Positions 43,805-53,254 of a stretch of DNA of 64,000 nucleotides are shown one piece after another. Position 1 is the first letter of the stretch, and the number at the start of each line of letters is the position of its first letter. The DNA is from Nitrosopumilus sp. (lineage in GTDB: Archaea; Thermoproteota; Nitrososphaeria; Nitrososphaerales; Nitrosopumilaceae): contig NZ_JAILWA010000003.1 of NCBI RefSeq assembly GCF_025699255.1, positions 1 through 64,000 on the forward strand, read 5' to 3'. The position numbers and the translations under genes were made by a program. The notes beneath the pieces are model-generated. The model saw only the letters and a program-made list of their open reading frames with translations. It did no database searches and was not told where the DNA came from.

Positions 43805-44842
43805 TCAAGACTGAGATTTGGGTATTTTACTCAAGGCTAATTTTACTAATAATAGCCATGTAACTGCTATTGGGACATAGTATGTAGCTATTCTCCATCC
43901 AATAACTGCATCCCAAGCCACAACTCCTTCTGAAATCTCAAATGCAAAAGGATCTAAGTTATTGATATATGCAACAATTCCAAATTCTGCAAGACCTGAT
44001 CCGCCTATGGTGATTGGTAAGTTGCCAATTGCGTTTGCACCCATTACTGCCATAATTGAATCAAATGCATTAATTACAAATCCAGTTCCCATTGCAATAA
44101 TCATAAATGAAATTCCATAAAATGACCAAGATGCTAAAGAAAATAGAAATGAAATACCGAATATTTTTTTAGATTCAGAAGTTTTTAGATTTTCTCTACT
44201 CATAGTACATACTTCTTCCATCCAAATGTTTGTTTTATCTATGGCTTTGGCACCTTTTTCCTTTCCAAATCTTTTTGCAAGATTTTCTAATACTTTAGGA
44301 ACTTGGAATGTATGTTTTGAAGAAAGGAAGAACATAACCATCCACAAAGATGTAATTACAATACTAGTTGCTAGAATCACAGCTGCTACAACGTATGCAC
44401 CATTGAGTAAAGCAATGATTCCTGCCATTATAGATAGCAAACCTGCTGCAAATACTTCAGTGACAATATCCATGATTGCAATCCATGCTGATTTTGCAGG
44501 TTTCGCACCTTTTTTGTGTAAATAATAAATTACAACAAATTCTGCCCCAACAAACATTGGAGTTGTAAATTTGATAAATTCACTTCCAACTCTAACTCCA
44601 ACTAATTTAAAAAATGAATCAAAATTTCCAAGATATTTTCGTGTGATGTATGCAAATTTTATTCCTTGAAGACCTAATTTTATCATCATGGCTATAATTG
44701 CTCCAGCAAATGGAAATATTCCAATGGCCAAAACATCTTCAATTTGAATATCAAATTGGATGGCAATGATGAAAATCGGAATTAATGTGACAGGGATAGC
44801 CACTAGTCTCCAGTTCATTTGATAATTTTTTTGAGGAATCAA
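43805..44842 (-). CDS. UPF0104/LPG-synthase transmembrane-domain protein
   Basis: 345 residues with about eight membrane segments, resembling the lysylphosphatidylglycerol-synthase TM (UPF0104) family: VGVRVGSEFIKFTTPMFVGAE and NLPITIGGSGLAEFGIVAY (the PxxxGGxGxxE motif). Archaeal members act in glycolipid or dolichol-sugar handling. First core gene to the right of the integrase. Confidence 0.82.
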   Translation of the reverse strand: MIPQKNYQMNWRLVAIPVTLIPIFIIAIQFDIQIEDVLAIGIFPFAGAIIAMMIKLGLQGIKFAYITRKYLGNFDSFFKLVGVRVGSEFIKFTTPMFVGAEFVVIYYLHKKGAKPAKSAWIAIMDIVTEVFAAGLLSIMAGIIALLNGAYVVAAVILATSIVITSLWMVMFFLSSKHTFQVPKVLENLAKRFGKEKGAKAIDKTNIWMEEVCTMSRENLKTSESKKIFGISFLFSLASWSFYGISFMIIAMGTGFVINAFDSIMAVMGANAIGNLPITIGGSGLAEFGIVAYINNLDPFAFEISEGVVAWDAVIGWRIATYYVPIAVTWLLLVKLALSKIPKSQS

Positions 44843-44909
44843 ATATGAAAGTTGAGAAAATTTTCAGTCAGGAAAAATTTGTGCCTGAAATTAGGCATGA
44901 AAATTTGAG

Positions 44910-45062
44910 TTAATTTGTGGATTGAGTTTGATTTTTCAATTCTTTCTTAATTTCTTCAAAGAGATTATTCAAAGTATCAAAATCTGAAAGGTTTCTATTT
45001 CTAAGTAATTTTTCTACCAAGTCTTTCAGATAAGCTTCTTTTTCAAAAATATTTTGATTCAT
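44910..45062 (-). CDS. Small helical protein (50 residues)
   Basis: MNQNIFEKEAYLKDLVEKLL ... LFEEIKKELKNQTQSTN: two charged helices. The gap of about 340 bases (44843-45182) between flanking genes is otherwise empty. The coding-like composition and clean ATG support it, but there is no family evidence. Confidence 0.45.
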   Translation of the reverse strand: MNQNIFEKEAYLKDLVEKLLRNRNLSDFDTLNNLFEEIKKELKNQTQSTN

Positions 45063-45182
45063 AAATTAAACAAAAATTCATCCATTAAACATAAAGTGGA
45101 ATTTTTCTAGAGAATTGATTACCAATTTGGAAATTCAAAAACAAGCTAGTTTGAAATATAAGCAAATAAAGAACTAGACGGA

Positions 45183-45941
45183 TTGAAAACAATTTTCGTT
45201 TCAGGTACTGCAGGTTCTGGAAAATCATTACTATCGTCAAAGCTTTTAGAGTATTATACAAAAAATGGAGCCTTTGCTGCTGTGATGAATTTAGATCCAG
45301 GAGTTGAGAATTTAGCATATACTTGTGATATTGATGTTAGAGATTATGTTGATTATGTATCAATTATGCAACAATATGATTTAGGTCCAAACGGAGCAAT
45401 GGTAATGGCAAATGATTTGATTGCATCAAAGATTGATGATATCCAAAATGACATAGATAAAGTAAATCCAGATTACCTTATAGTTGATACACCTGGTCAA
45501 ATCGAATTATTTGCATATCGATCTAGCGGCCGATTCATTATAGAAAATATTACATCTGATGAAAAAACAAGTATTTTTCTTTTTGATGGAGCACTAATTA
45601 ATACTCCAGTAAATTTTGTTTCAATTGCATTACTTGCAACATCAATTAGATTGAGATTAAATTTGCCTACGATTAATGTTCTAACTAAATCAGATCTTAT
45701 TAGTGATAAATTAAAAGAGATTTTGCAATGGTCTACAAATCTGAAGAGTTTAGAAAGTGCAATAGCCAAAGATACAGATGGTGATACGTATGCCTTAACT
45801 ACAAATATTTTAAGAGGACTAAATTTGGGAGGATTTGCGCAGGGATTAATTCCAATTTCTAATGTAACTGGAGATGGTTTTGTAAATCTAGAGGGAGCTA
45901 TGAGCAGAATTCTTAATTTGGGTGAAGAGGTAGAGGATTAG
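45183..45941 (+). CDS. GPN-loop GTPase
   Basis: 252 residues from a TTG start. SGTAGSGKSLL is the P-loop, LDPGVENLAY the switch I region, DLGPNGAM carries the GPN signature, DTPGQIE the Walker B and TKSD the base-specifying motif. Archaeal and eukaryotic GPN GTPases dimerise and assist assembly of large complexes such as RNA polymerase. The next gene (thrB) starts directly after its stop. Confidence 0.92.
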   Translation: MKTIFVSGTAGSGKSLLSSKLLEYYTKNGAFAAVMNLDPGVENLAYTCDIDVRDYVDYVSIMQQYDLGPNGAMVMANDLIASKIDDIQNDIDKVNPDYLIVDTPGQIELFAYRSSGRFIIENITSDEKTSIFLFDGALINTPVNFVSIALLATSIRLRLNLPTINVLTKSDLISDKLKEILQWSTNLKSLESAIAKDTDGDTYALTTNILRGLNLGGFAQGLIPISNVTGDGFVNLEGAMSRILNLGEEVED

Positions 45942-46865
45942 ATGGTTAGCAAAGTTACGATAAAGGCGCCTTCTTCAACTGCAAATCTTGGTCCAGGTTT
46001 TGATGTATTTGGATTAGCAATAGATGCATTTTATGATACAATCACACTCAGAAAAATAAAAAATGGAATCAAAATCGTTACAGATGATAATATTCCCACA
46101 GATCCTGAAAAAAATACTGCAGGATTAGTTGTAAAGAATATGAAAAATAAATTTAAAATCAAAGACGGAGTAGAAATTAAAATCAAAAAAGGAATACCTG
46201 CAGGTTTTGGAATGGGAAGTAGTGCAGCTTCAGCTGCTGCAACTGCAGTGGCATTTGATAAGTTATTTGGACTAAAACTTGATGGGAATTCTTTGGTAGA
46301 ATTTGCAGGTTCTGGAGAAAAAGCTAGTGCAGGAACAGTTCACTATGATAATGTAGCAGCTTCTGTTTTAGGTGGTTTTGTGATTGTTAAAACAAATCCT
46401 TTGAATGTAATTAGAATTGAACCTCCAACTAATCTTAGAATGTGTGTTGCAGTTCCAACAATTAATGTTCCAAAGAAAAAGACCAAGGTATCAAGAGGAG
46501 TAATTCCAAAAAAAGTCAAATTAGTAGATAGTATTTTGAACTTATCAAATGCTTCAACAATTGTAGCAGGGTTTATGAAAAAAGATCCTGAATTGATTGG
46601 AAATTCAATTAAAGATATCATAGTAGAACCTGCTAGACAACATATGATCCCAGGCTTTTCCAAAGTCAAGGAAAATGCTATAAAAGCTGGTGCATTAGGA
46701 GTGACCATTAGTGGGGCAGGACCTTCAGTTATTGCATTCTCAAAAAATTCAGCAAATCTAAAAAAAATTAGTTTAGCAATGTCTAAGGGATTTGAATCTG
46801 CAAACACAAAATGTCAAACTATAATTTGTAAACCTAGTAAGGGTGCAGCAGATAAAAGAAAATAG
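45942..46865 (+). CDS. thrB: Homoserine kinase
   Basis: 307 residues of the GHMP kinase family. APSSTANLGPGFDVFGLAI is the N-terminal signature, GIPAGFGMGSSAASAAA the ATP-binding loop, and GVTISGAGPSVIAF the third motif. It phosphorylates homoserine for threonine synthesis. Packed head-to-tail after the GPN gene and before queC. Confidence 0.92.
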   Translation: MVSKVTIKAPSSTANLGPGFDVFGLAIDAFYDTITLRKIKNGIKIVTDDNIPTDPEKNTAGLVVKNMKNKFKIKDGVEIKIKKGIPAGFGMGSSAASAAATAVAFDKLFGLKLDGNSLVEFAGSGEKASAGTVHYDNVAASVLGGFVIVKTNPLNVIRIEPPTNLRMCVAVPTINVPKKKTKVSRGVIPKKVKLVDSILNLSNASTIVAGFMKKDPELIGNSIKDIIVEPARQHMIPGFSKVKENAIKAGALGVTISGAGPSVIAFSKNSANLKKISLAMSKGFESANTKCQTIICKPSKGAADKRK

Positions 46866-46873
46866 TGAAAAAT

Positions 46874-47548
46874 ATGAAAAAAGCAGTTATTGTGTTTAGT
46901 GGAGGGGTTGATTCTGTATGTGCAGTTTCATATTTGAAATCAAAGTATGAATTGTATGGAATAACATTTTCCTATGGACAAAAAGCAAATAGTGAGATTA
47001 CAGCTGCAAAATCCTTTGCAAAGAAACTGGGGTTAAAACAACATAAGATTATTGACATTGGTTTTATGAAAGAATTGTATGGGAATTCTAATGTTTTAAC
47101 AAGTTCAAAGAGAAAAATACCAAGTGAATTTGAATATTCAATTGTTGTACCAATTAGAAATGCAGTATTTCTATCGATTGCTTCAGCATGGGCCTTTACA
47201 CTTAATGCATCTTTAGTAGCATATGGTGCTCATATGGGAGACAAACATTATCCAGATTGTAGACCAAGTTTTGCAAAAAAACTAGAAGCTGCCTTTAATG
47301 AAGGTGAAATTGATGGAATTAAATCAAAACTTAGAAAAAATATTGAAATTTGGTCACCATATAAAATGAAATTATCAAAAAGTGATTTATTAAAATCTGG
47401 AATCAAAGTTTTAGGTGATTCAATATTCAAAACATGGAGTTGTTACTCAAATAAAAAATATCATTGTGGTGTTTGTGAATCATGCAATAATAGAAAAATT
47501 GCTTTTGAAAAATCAGGAATTATAGATAAAACAAAATATCTAAAATAA
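46874..47548 (+). CDS. queC: 7-cyano-7-deazaguanine (preQ0) synthase
   Basis: 224 residues from ATG 46874; a GTG three codons earlier is possible. VFSGGVDSVCAVSYL is the PP-loop, and CGVCESCNNRKIAF near the end provides the zinc cysteines. VPIRNAVFLSIASAWA is also diagnostic. It converts carboxy-deazaguanine to preQ0 with ATP and ammonia. In archaea preQ0 feeds archaeosine in tRNA. folE and queE are 0.3-1.7 kb downstream on the other strand. Confidence 0.92.
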   Translation: MKKAVIVFSGGVDSVCAVSYLKSKYELYGITFSYGQKANSEITAAKSFAKKLGLKQHKIIDIGFMKELYGNSNVLTSSKRKIPSEFEYSIVVPIRNAVFLSIASAWAFTLNASLVAYGAHMGDKHYPDCRPSFAKKLEAAFNEGEIDGIKSKLRKNIEIWSPYKMKLSKSDLLKSGIKVLGDSIFKTWSCYSNKKYHCGVCESCNNRKIAFEKSGIIDKTKYLK

Positions 47549-47550
47549 TT

Positions 47551-47814
47551 TTAATAGCTGTTTCTAAGAATTTTCTTTTTTAGAATGAATCCTCTAATTC
47601 CAATATACCAAATTAGAAATATTCCACCTACAATTCCCATAAACACATAGTTTTGTACATCTGGTGCAAGTTCTTCAATAGAATCAGTAATCTCTCTAGA
47701 TATCAACATGGATAATGCAAGTACAATAATACATTCAATAGCATACCATGTCCAGTTTGGCCAGGATTCTTTTGGAATGTGAACATACGGATTTGCACCC
47801 ATGTTTGTGATCAA
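47551..47814 (-). CDS. Hypothetical two-helix membrane protein
   Basis: 87 residues with membrane segments near 18-36 (TWYAIECIIVLALSMLIS) and 56-74 (VFMGIVGGIFLIWYIGI) and a basic C-terminus. No recognised family. It sits convergent to queC with a 2-base gap. Confidence 0.6.
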   Translation of the reverse strand: MITNMGANPYVHIPKESWPNWTWYAIECIIVLALSMLISREITDSIEELAPDVQNYVFMGIVGGIFLIWYIGIRGFILKKKILRNSY

Positions 47815-47845
47815 AAATATTGATTATTTAATTTTTCAGTATTCT

Positions 47846-48403
47846 CTATAAAGAGAGATTTGAGCCACGCTGTCTAATTAATGACATTATTCCTGCTTTT
47901 TCTTCTTTATTCTCATAAATTCCCCTAAAAGCTGAAGAAGATAGTTTTGCATCATTTTTGACACCACGCATTTTCATACAAAGATGTTCAGCATCTGCTA
48001 AAACAACAACTCCTTTTACCCCTTGAGAATGAAGTTCATCAGCAATGTTTTTGGTTAAGCGTTCTTGAATTTGAAGTCTTTTTGAATATTTTTCAACCAA
48101 TCTTACAAGTTTTGAAATACCGAAAACTCTACCGTTTGGAGAGTAAGCAATGTGAATTTTACCGAAAAATGGTAACATATGATGTTCACACATTGAATAA
48201 AATTGAATATCTCTAGCGATTACTACATCAGAATCTTCTGAAAATTGTACTGATAATTCTGAATCAGAGTCGTATCCTCCAAAGATTTCTTTGTACATAT
48301 TTGCAATTCTTTCAGGAGTTTCTCGTAAACCCTCTCGAGTAGGATCTTCTCCAACTTCAATAATTAATTCTCTAACAAGTTTTTTTACACGTTCTTGGTC
48401 CAT
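47846..48403 (-). CDS. folE: GTP cyclohydrolase I
   Basis: 185 residues. FYSMCEHHMLPFFGKIHIAY holds the zinc Cys and His and the catalytic His, and ISKLVRLVEKYSKRLQIQERLT and LCMKMRGV are typical. It opens the purine ring of GTP to give dihydroneopterin triphosphate, the first step towards preQ0 and folate-type cofactors. Located with queC and queE. Confidence 0.94.
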   Translation of the reverse strand: MDQERVKKLVRELIIEVGEDPTREGLRETPERIANMYKEIFGGYDSDSELSVQFSEDSDVVIARDIQFYSMCEHHMLPFFGKIHIAYSPNGRVFGISKLVRLVEKYSKRLQIQERLTKNIADELHSQGVKGVVVLADAEHLCMKMRGVKNDAKLSSSAFRGIYENKEEKAGIMSLIRQRGSNLSL

Positions 48404-48467
48404 TTAATGATCTCACAGAATTTTTCTAGTATTTGAACCTAATCTGATATTCAGGCAGGTGCTAATT

Positions 48468-49181
48468 TTATGGAGCTCCTATGAATTTGTGTAATTGAGG
48501 TACAACCTTAACGTCAATGTAATGAGGATAAACTAAATCATATAATTCCAATAACAGTTCTAATGAAGGTTCAGAAATTCCATATGTCGGTTGGATGATA
48601 AATCCGTCAATATCATCTTTAGATACAATACTAAAAATTTCATTTACTAAATTTGCAAATTCATTAGATTGTGTTTTTGAACTTACTACAATTTTGATGT
48701 ATGTTGTTTTCTTTGATTTTATAGATGATTCTAAACATTTCATTGTATGACTGATTAATTTTTCATAGTGTTTTGAATCAACAAAATCTGAATCTTTTGT
48801 TTTAAATTCTATCTTGACAATATCAATAAAAGGTAAAACATGATTAAATCTATCAATATCAAAACATGAGGATTCAAGATATGTAGGAATTTTCTTTTCT
48901 TGAATATGTTTTGCTAATAATGCAACTGCTTCATGTTGAATAAGGGGATCTCCTCCTGTAAAATTTACTTTGTAAGTTTGATTTTTTAAATTAGAATCAA
49001 TTAGTTGTTTTGCATCATCAATTGAATATTCTGTTCCAGAATCAAGTGGAAGAGATTCTTTTGTATCACAATAAAAACATGTGAATGGACATCCTGCTAA
49101 TCTTACAAACAATGTCTTAGTTCCATAGAGAATTCCTTCGCCTTCTACTGATGTGAATATTTCAAATAATCTGACTTTCAA
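48468..49181 (-). CDS. queE: 7-carboxy-7-deazaguanine synthase (radical SAM)
   Basis: 237 residues. AGCPFTCFYCDTKE is the CX3CX2C radical-SAM cluster motif and NFTGGDPLIQHE the SAM-binding loop. The start RLFEIFTSVEGEG is typical of QueE. It rearranges carboxy-tetrahydropterin to carboxy-deazaguanine. queD, needed between folE and queE, is not in the window. Confidence 0.93.
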   Translation of the reverse strand: MKVRLFEIFTSVEGEGILYGTKTLFVRLAGCPFTCFYCDTKESLPLDSGTEYSIDDAKQLIDSNLKNQTYKVNFTGGDPLIQHEAVALLAKHIQEKKIPTYLESSCFDIDRFNHVLPFIDIVKIEFKTKDSDFVDSKHYEKLISHTMKCLESSIKSKKTTYIKIVVSSKTQSNEFANLVNEIFSIVSKDDIDGFIIQPTYGISEPSLELLLELYDLVYPHYIDVKVVPQLHKFIGAP

Positions 49182-49222
49182 GTAATAATTGTAAATTTTT
49201 TCATTATTTATTCAATGAGTTT

Positions 49223-49423
49223 CTAATGCATTACTGGTTCCTTTGAATAGAATAATCCCGTGATGAAGAATATCACACCTAAGATTCCAATTGAACTTCC
49301 TACTAATTCTATTTGATTTTGCAGATCATTTTCAATTGGTGCCCATAACCATGCCATTAAAGCACCAACAATTATCATAGGAATTCCTACGCCAACGGTA
49401 ATTGCTTTAGAGGCCATGCTCAC
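49223..49423 (-). CDS. Small two-helix membrane protein
   Basis: 66 residues with two hydrophobic segments (AITVGVGIPMIIVGALMAWLW and IGILGVIFFITGLFY) joined by a polar loop. No family recognised. Confidence 0.6.
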   Translation of the reverse strand: MSMASKAITVGVGIPMIIVGALMAWLWAPIENDLQNQIELVGSSIGILGVIFFITGLFYSKEPVMH

Positions 49424-49462
49424 TGCTGATTAGAAAATGTATATGAATTTTATGATAACCTA

Positions 49463-50482
49463 TCAAGTAGAATTTTTAATTGCTGACAGTTGTTTTGCCA
49501 AATCTCTCAAAAGTTCATTAGCGGTTTCAAATTCACCATTATTCAAATTTTCTTTGATATTTTGAAGAGTTTCTTTTGCATCTGAAATATCAGTTGGATC
49601 TACACCATCTACCTGAGATAGTCTAGATAATGTTTTTTCAACTTGTAATATTCTAGATTCTAGTCTATCATATTTAGTTAGATCAAACTGATCCTTTAGA
49701 GACATTATATTTCTAATCTCTTCAACAATTTGTCGTGGATCATCTGTTGAAGATAGTTTTTCTCGTGCAGATTCCAATCTTTCAATAATATCATTAGAAA
49801 CGCCTTGTTTTTTGGCATTTTCAATTAATCTATCTAATTGTTCCAAATATTTTTGAGCATATACTTTTGCTCGTTGGGATTCTTGCTTTGCTGCGTTTTC
49901 ACGTAGATCTTTGTTAATATCAACTATGGTTTCTTTAATTTCATGGATAGTGTTTATGGCTTGAGTAAATTTACCATCGCTTATTTGTTGTTGTGCTTGT
50001 TTGAATAATTTGTCTAAATCTGAAAAGTCAATTGGAGTATCATATTTTTTTGCAATTGTCTTTAGACTGTTTACATAGACTTGTAATCTTTGAAGATCAT
50101 TTGATGGATCTTTAGCAGTATCTCTAACGGAAGATAATTCAGTTTTTGGTGCAACATCAGATACAGTATTTGAAGATGTCAGATGACTAGAAATTTCTTT
50201 GAAGATTTTCATGGCTGAAAGGAAATGTTCCTTTGCAGAGCTAATATTATCACTTCTAAGTGCTTTTTCTAAGGAATCTACTTGTTGTGTCCCTTCTTCA
50301 AATAATCTCTTGATTTTTTCAGATGAATCAACGGAGATTTGTTTGTCTATTTGTTCCTGTGCACGTTTTGCAATCTTAAGTAGAATTGTAGGATCTTCTG
50401 CAGCAGAAGCATTACTAGTCATGCCTCCTAGAGCCATACTTGTAACTAGAATCAATAAAATGGCAGTTGTGATAGTTTTCAT
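49463..50482 (-). CDS. Secreted helical (coiled-coil) protein
   Basis: 339 residues. The signal peptide is MKTITTAILLILVTSMALGG with AAEDP near the cleavage site. The mature protein is a series of amphipathic helices with heptad features (AQEQIDKQIS, LDKLFKQAQQQISDGK) and no Cys. It overlaps the membrane-anchored regulator gene upstream by 4 bases, so they share an operon. It may be a surface partner or stress protein. Confidence 0.65.
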   Translation of the reverse strand: MKTITTAILLILVTSMALGGMTSNASAAEDPTILLKIAKRAQEQIDKQISVDSSEKIKRLFEEGTQQVDSLEKALRSDNISSAKEHFLSAMKIFKEISSHLTSSNTVSDVAPKTELSSVRDTAKDPSNDLQRLQVYVNSLKTIAKKYDTPIDFSDLDKLFKQAQQQISDGKFTQAINTIHEIKETIVDINKDLRENAAKQESQRAKVYAQKYLEQLDRLIENAKKQGVSNDIIERLESAREKLSSTDDPRQIVEEIRNIMSLKDQFDLTKYDRLESRILQVEKTLSRLSQVDGVDPTDISDAKETLQNIKENLNNGEFETANELLRDLAKQLSAIKNST

Positions 50483-51417
50483 TGTTCATTCTCCAAGTCT
50501 TTCTTGATTTTTACTAGATTCTGTTGATCTTTTTTAGAGATTTCTATTACTCCTTGTCTTTCTAAACGTTTTACTGCTCTCCACATTGTAGTTCTAGGTT
50601 GTAAGAATTTTTTTCTTAAATCACTTTCCAAAGCTTCTCCACCATTTGCAGAAATGAATTTAATAATTTCTTTATCATCTTCGCGCATTTCAGGTCTTAA
50701 ATTAAAAATATTTTCAGTGTCACTTGTAGTATTATTGGTAGATTCTGTAATCACTTCATTTTGAATATGTGGTGAAGATCTTGTTTGATTTCGTTTGATA
50801 ATAATCACTGCTCCAACAATTGCTGCGGCAACAGGTGCACCAATTAGAGCATATGTTAGAACATCATTGTTGGATTGTGGTGGTGTTGTTGGTGGTGTTG
50901 TTGGTGGTGTTGTTGTGGTTCCAAAAATATAATTAATTTCTGATAAACCTGGAGTTAAATCTAATTTTGTTTGATCGTTTACTAAATCCATATTTGATGG
51001 AAGTGCATCCATTCCAACAATTATAGAATTAGAAGGCATCAGTACAGAATAATCAGTTGGAGCATCTAGAGTAAAAGTCCAAACTCTTCCTTCCTTGGAA
51101 ATTAAATCATGAATATCATAATCAACTGAAATCGATGAAGAACCAAAAGTATCAATAATTGCAGTATCATCTATTATTTCACTAGATAGCAAAAAGCCAT
51201 TTTCACCTACAGCGACAAAATTATCAATTGATGGACCAAACAAATTTACTTCAAAATCTGGATCTAATGGATCTACATCTATTTGAGTAGAAATGTGTGC
51301 TGAACCGTCGGAATAAAGGGTTAGATCAAGCATACGAGTAGAACTGAATGAGGTCTGAAGAGGCATCGTTAATGCAACAACCATTAAGCCAGCAATTATC
51401 AAAGGTGCCTTAACCAT
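50479..51417 (-). CDS. Membrane-anchored protein with extracellular domain and cytoplasmic winged helix
   Basis: About 312 residues from ATG 51417, where a signal-like segment begins (MVKAPLIIAGLMVVALTM). The 160-residue outer part is beta-rich. Then comes a PTTPPTTPPQ linker, one membrane helix (TYALIGAPVAAAIVGAVIII) and a cytosolic winged helix at the C-terminus (KFISANGGEALESDLRKKFLQPRTTMWRAVKRLERQGVIEI). It resembles a one-component transmembrane sensor. The operon partner at 49463 is a secreted coiled coil. Confidence 0.7.
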   Translation of the reverse strand: MVKAPLIIAGLMVVALTMPLQTSFSSTRMLDLTLYSDGSAHISTQIDVDPLDPDFEVNLFGPSIDNFVAVGENGFLLSSEIIDDTAIIDTFGSSSISVDYDIHDLISKEGRVWTFTLDAPTDYSVLMPSNSIIVGMDALPSNMDLVNDQTKLDLTPGLSEINYIFGTTTTPPTTPPTTPPQSNNDVLTYALIGAPVAAAIVGAVIIIKRNQTRSSPHIQNEVITESTNNTTSDTENIFNLRPEMREDDKEIIKFISANGGEALESDLRKKFLQPRTTMWRAVKRLERQGVIEISKKDQQNLVKIKKDLENEQ

Positions 51418-51511
51418 TGTTTCGAGGATACCCTCAGTCCTTACAAAAAGCATTCCATCTTCTCGAAGAGACTCTTTCCTATGAATTGGTACGATTTCTG
51501 GATACATTGGC

Positions 51512-51799
51512 TCAATACCTTAGATTCATGCTTTCGACTAGTCCCTGAAATCTCTTGAACTCCTGGAAAAACTGAAGTCCTTTTTCAGTTATCAAAAAGA
51601 CTCTATTTCGGTCATTTTTGACGGATTCGACTAAGCCTGCTTCTACCAGTTTCTCACATTTGTCTAGTACTGCATAGTGAGATAGGTTGGCTTTGCGAGA
51701 GATTGCAGATACAATGACTCCACCACGACCGCCATCAGCGGTAACGTCTAAGATATCACCCATTATGCCCATTTCGGACCTGTATTGTTGTTTTGACAT
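51512..51799 (-). CDS. Winged-helix transcriptional regulator
   Basis: 95 residues. IVSAISRKANLSHYAVLDKCEKLVEAGLVES fits a winged helix with recognition helix, and FLITEKGLQFFQEF the wing, as in the HTH_45 type common in thaumarchaea. Its upstream gap (51800-52103) contains direct repeats that might be its operator. Confidence 0.78.
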   Translation of the reverse strand: MSKQQYRSEMGIMGDILDVTADGGRGGVIVSAISRKANLSHYAVLDKCEKLVEAGLVESVKNDRNRVFLITEKGLQFFQEFKRFQGLVESMNLRY

Positions 51800-52103
51800 G
51801 CTCTAGTATACAACAATGTAGTTTATGAGGAACATTTTGAAACTTCATAGCGGAACGCAAAGCGGAACAGCAATTTCACCAAAAAAAATGTGTGATTTTT
51901 GATGATTTTGAAAATATAAAGAAATTATGGAAAGAAATTACGCCTAAGAATTTTTTTGAAAAAAGTTAATTTTTAGGAAAAATCTCTTTTTCAAAAAATT
52001 AGATGAAAAAGGGAGAAATTTTTCTGATTTTAGAGAATTTTGATTGAATTTAGTATATAAGGAACAGGATAATTCCTAACCGTTCCTAATCTATCTTGTT
52101 GGC
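51800..52103. promoter_or_regulatory. Divergent promoter region with short direct repeats
   Basis: A 304-base gap between two divergent genes. AGCGGAAC occurs at 51849-51856 and 51861-51868, and TTCCTAA at 52073-52079 and 52083-52089. TATATAA at 52054-52060 is a good TATA box for the rightward gene. Otherwise AT-rich; no RNA or gene is seen. Confidence 0.5.
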
Positions 52104-52679
52104 ATGTCTTTTTTCATGGTTAAATCCCAGATTAGAACAATTGAAGCAATATTCATCCTCTTGATGCTTGGTGCTTCACACCTGTCTGTGACTTATTCAT
52201 TTGCTGAAAATGCAGTAAATCAAGAAGAAAACGGAGAACTCAGAGCAATTCTTACAGAAAGAGTAGTTGATGGCAAGTTAGAAGTGCATAGATATGCATT
52301 ACCTGATGATGTATCAAAAGCAGACTTACATAGAATGCTATTATTTGAGGGTCAAATGTCTTGGGCATTCGTCAATTACAAGGCATATGATGCAGGAATT
52401 GTGCTCTTTGATGGAAAGGCAACTAAGATAGGTGAAAATCTTTGGGAGATTTCAATAGAGCAAGATGTCTCAGGTGAGGAACTAATCTATCAAGTAGTAT
52501 TTTCTGGAACAATAGCAGAAACAGATGAAGAGGAATTTGTAATTTCATTGATGAATTCTTTAAAAAATCATGAAATTGGTCAAAATCTCAAATCGTTACA
52601 AATTGGAGAAATGAACACAAATTCAGAAAAATCAATTAATTCTAGCCAAGAATTCAAAAATTCAATATCGGTGATATAA
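52104..52679 (+). CDS. Secreted hypothetical protein
   Basis: 191 residues. A signal peptide follows a short basic stretch (MVKSQIRTIEAIFILLMLGASHLSVTYSFA). The mature part is acidic with beta strands (IVLFDGKATKIGENLWEISI) and an Asn/Ser-rich tail. The start may be the ATG at 52116. No family recognised. Confidence 0.65.
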   Translation: MSFFMVKSQIRTIEAIFILLMLGASHLSVTYSFAENAVNQEENGELRAILTERVVDGKLEVHRYALPDDVSKADLHRMLLFEGQMSWAFVNYKAYDAGIVLFDGKATKIGENLWEISIEQDVSGEELIYQVVFSGTIAETDEEEFVISLMNSLKNHEIGQNLKSLQIGEMNTNSEKSINSSQEFKNSISVI

Positions 52680-52776
52680 TCACCATTTTTTCTTTAATGG
52701 ACTAAAAATCATTCACAAGGTCAGCTTTGAGATGCAATGTAACTTTTTATTCCCATTTTGAAAAGTAAATCATAAA

Positions 52777-53244
52777 ATGTTTGACAAATTCAAAAATGAA
52801 GAGGGAGGAGAGATGATAGAAGAAAGATCGGATAATTCTAGTACAGAAGAATCCAATTTTGCAAGTGAATCTTCAAGTCAAATTGGAATTGGAGAATTAA
52901 TGGGTAAACGAGCAAAATTGGAAGAAGCAATAGATTATGTTGGTTTAATGATTAAAAACCTCAAAGATAAGAGAACTCTTCTAGAGAAAGACATTGAAGA
53001 AGAGTCAGTTGACATTAAGAATCTTAAAGAAAAACTTCAAAAAGTTAGCGAGTACATAGATGAAGAAAATAGAGGAATTGAAGAACTTGCTAAAAAGAGA
53101 CAACAGGTTGAAAATGAAGCAGATGAGGTAGGCTCAATTATCAATTCATTAAGAGAAAAACTATCTGGAGTAGATAGAATTATTGATGATGAAGGTAGTA
53201 GAGTTAAAAAAATTAAAGAATCTAGAGATTCAATAAATGAATAA
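52777..53244 (+). CDS. Cytoplasmic coiled-coil protein
   Basis: 155 residues. After an acidic, Ser-rich N-terminal 45 residues, a long coiled coil runs to the end (KRAKLEEAIDYVGLMIK, EKDIEEESVDIKNLKEKL). It is convergent with the CdvB paralogue. A role beside it is only suggested by position. Confidence 0.62.
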   Translation: MFDKFKNEEGGEMIEERSDNSSTEESNFASESSSQIGIGELMGKRAKLEEAIDYVGLMIKNLKDKRTLLEKDIEEESVDIKNLKEKLQKVSEYIDEENRGIEELAKKRQQVENEADEVGSIINSLREKLSGVDRIIDDEGSRVKKIKESRDSINE

Positions 53245-53254
53245 AATTTTCTTA

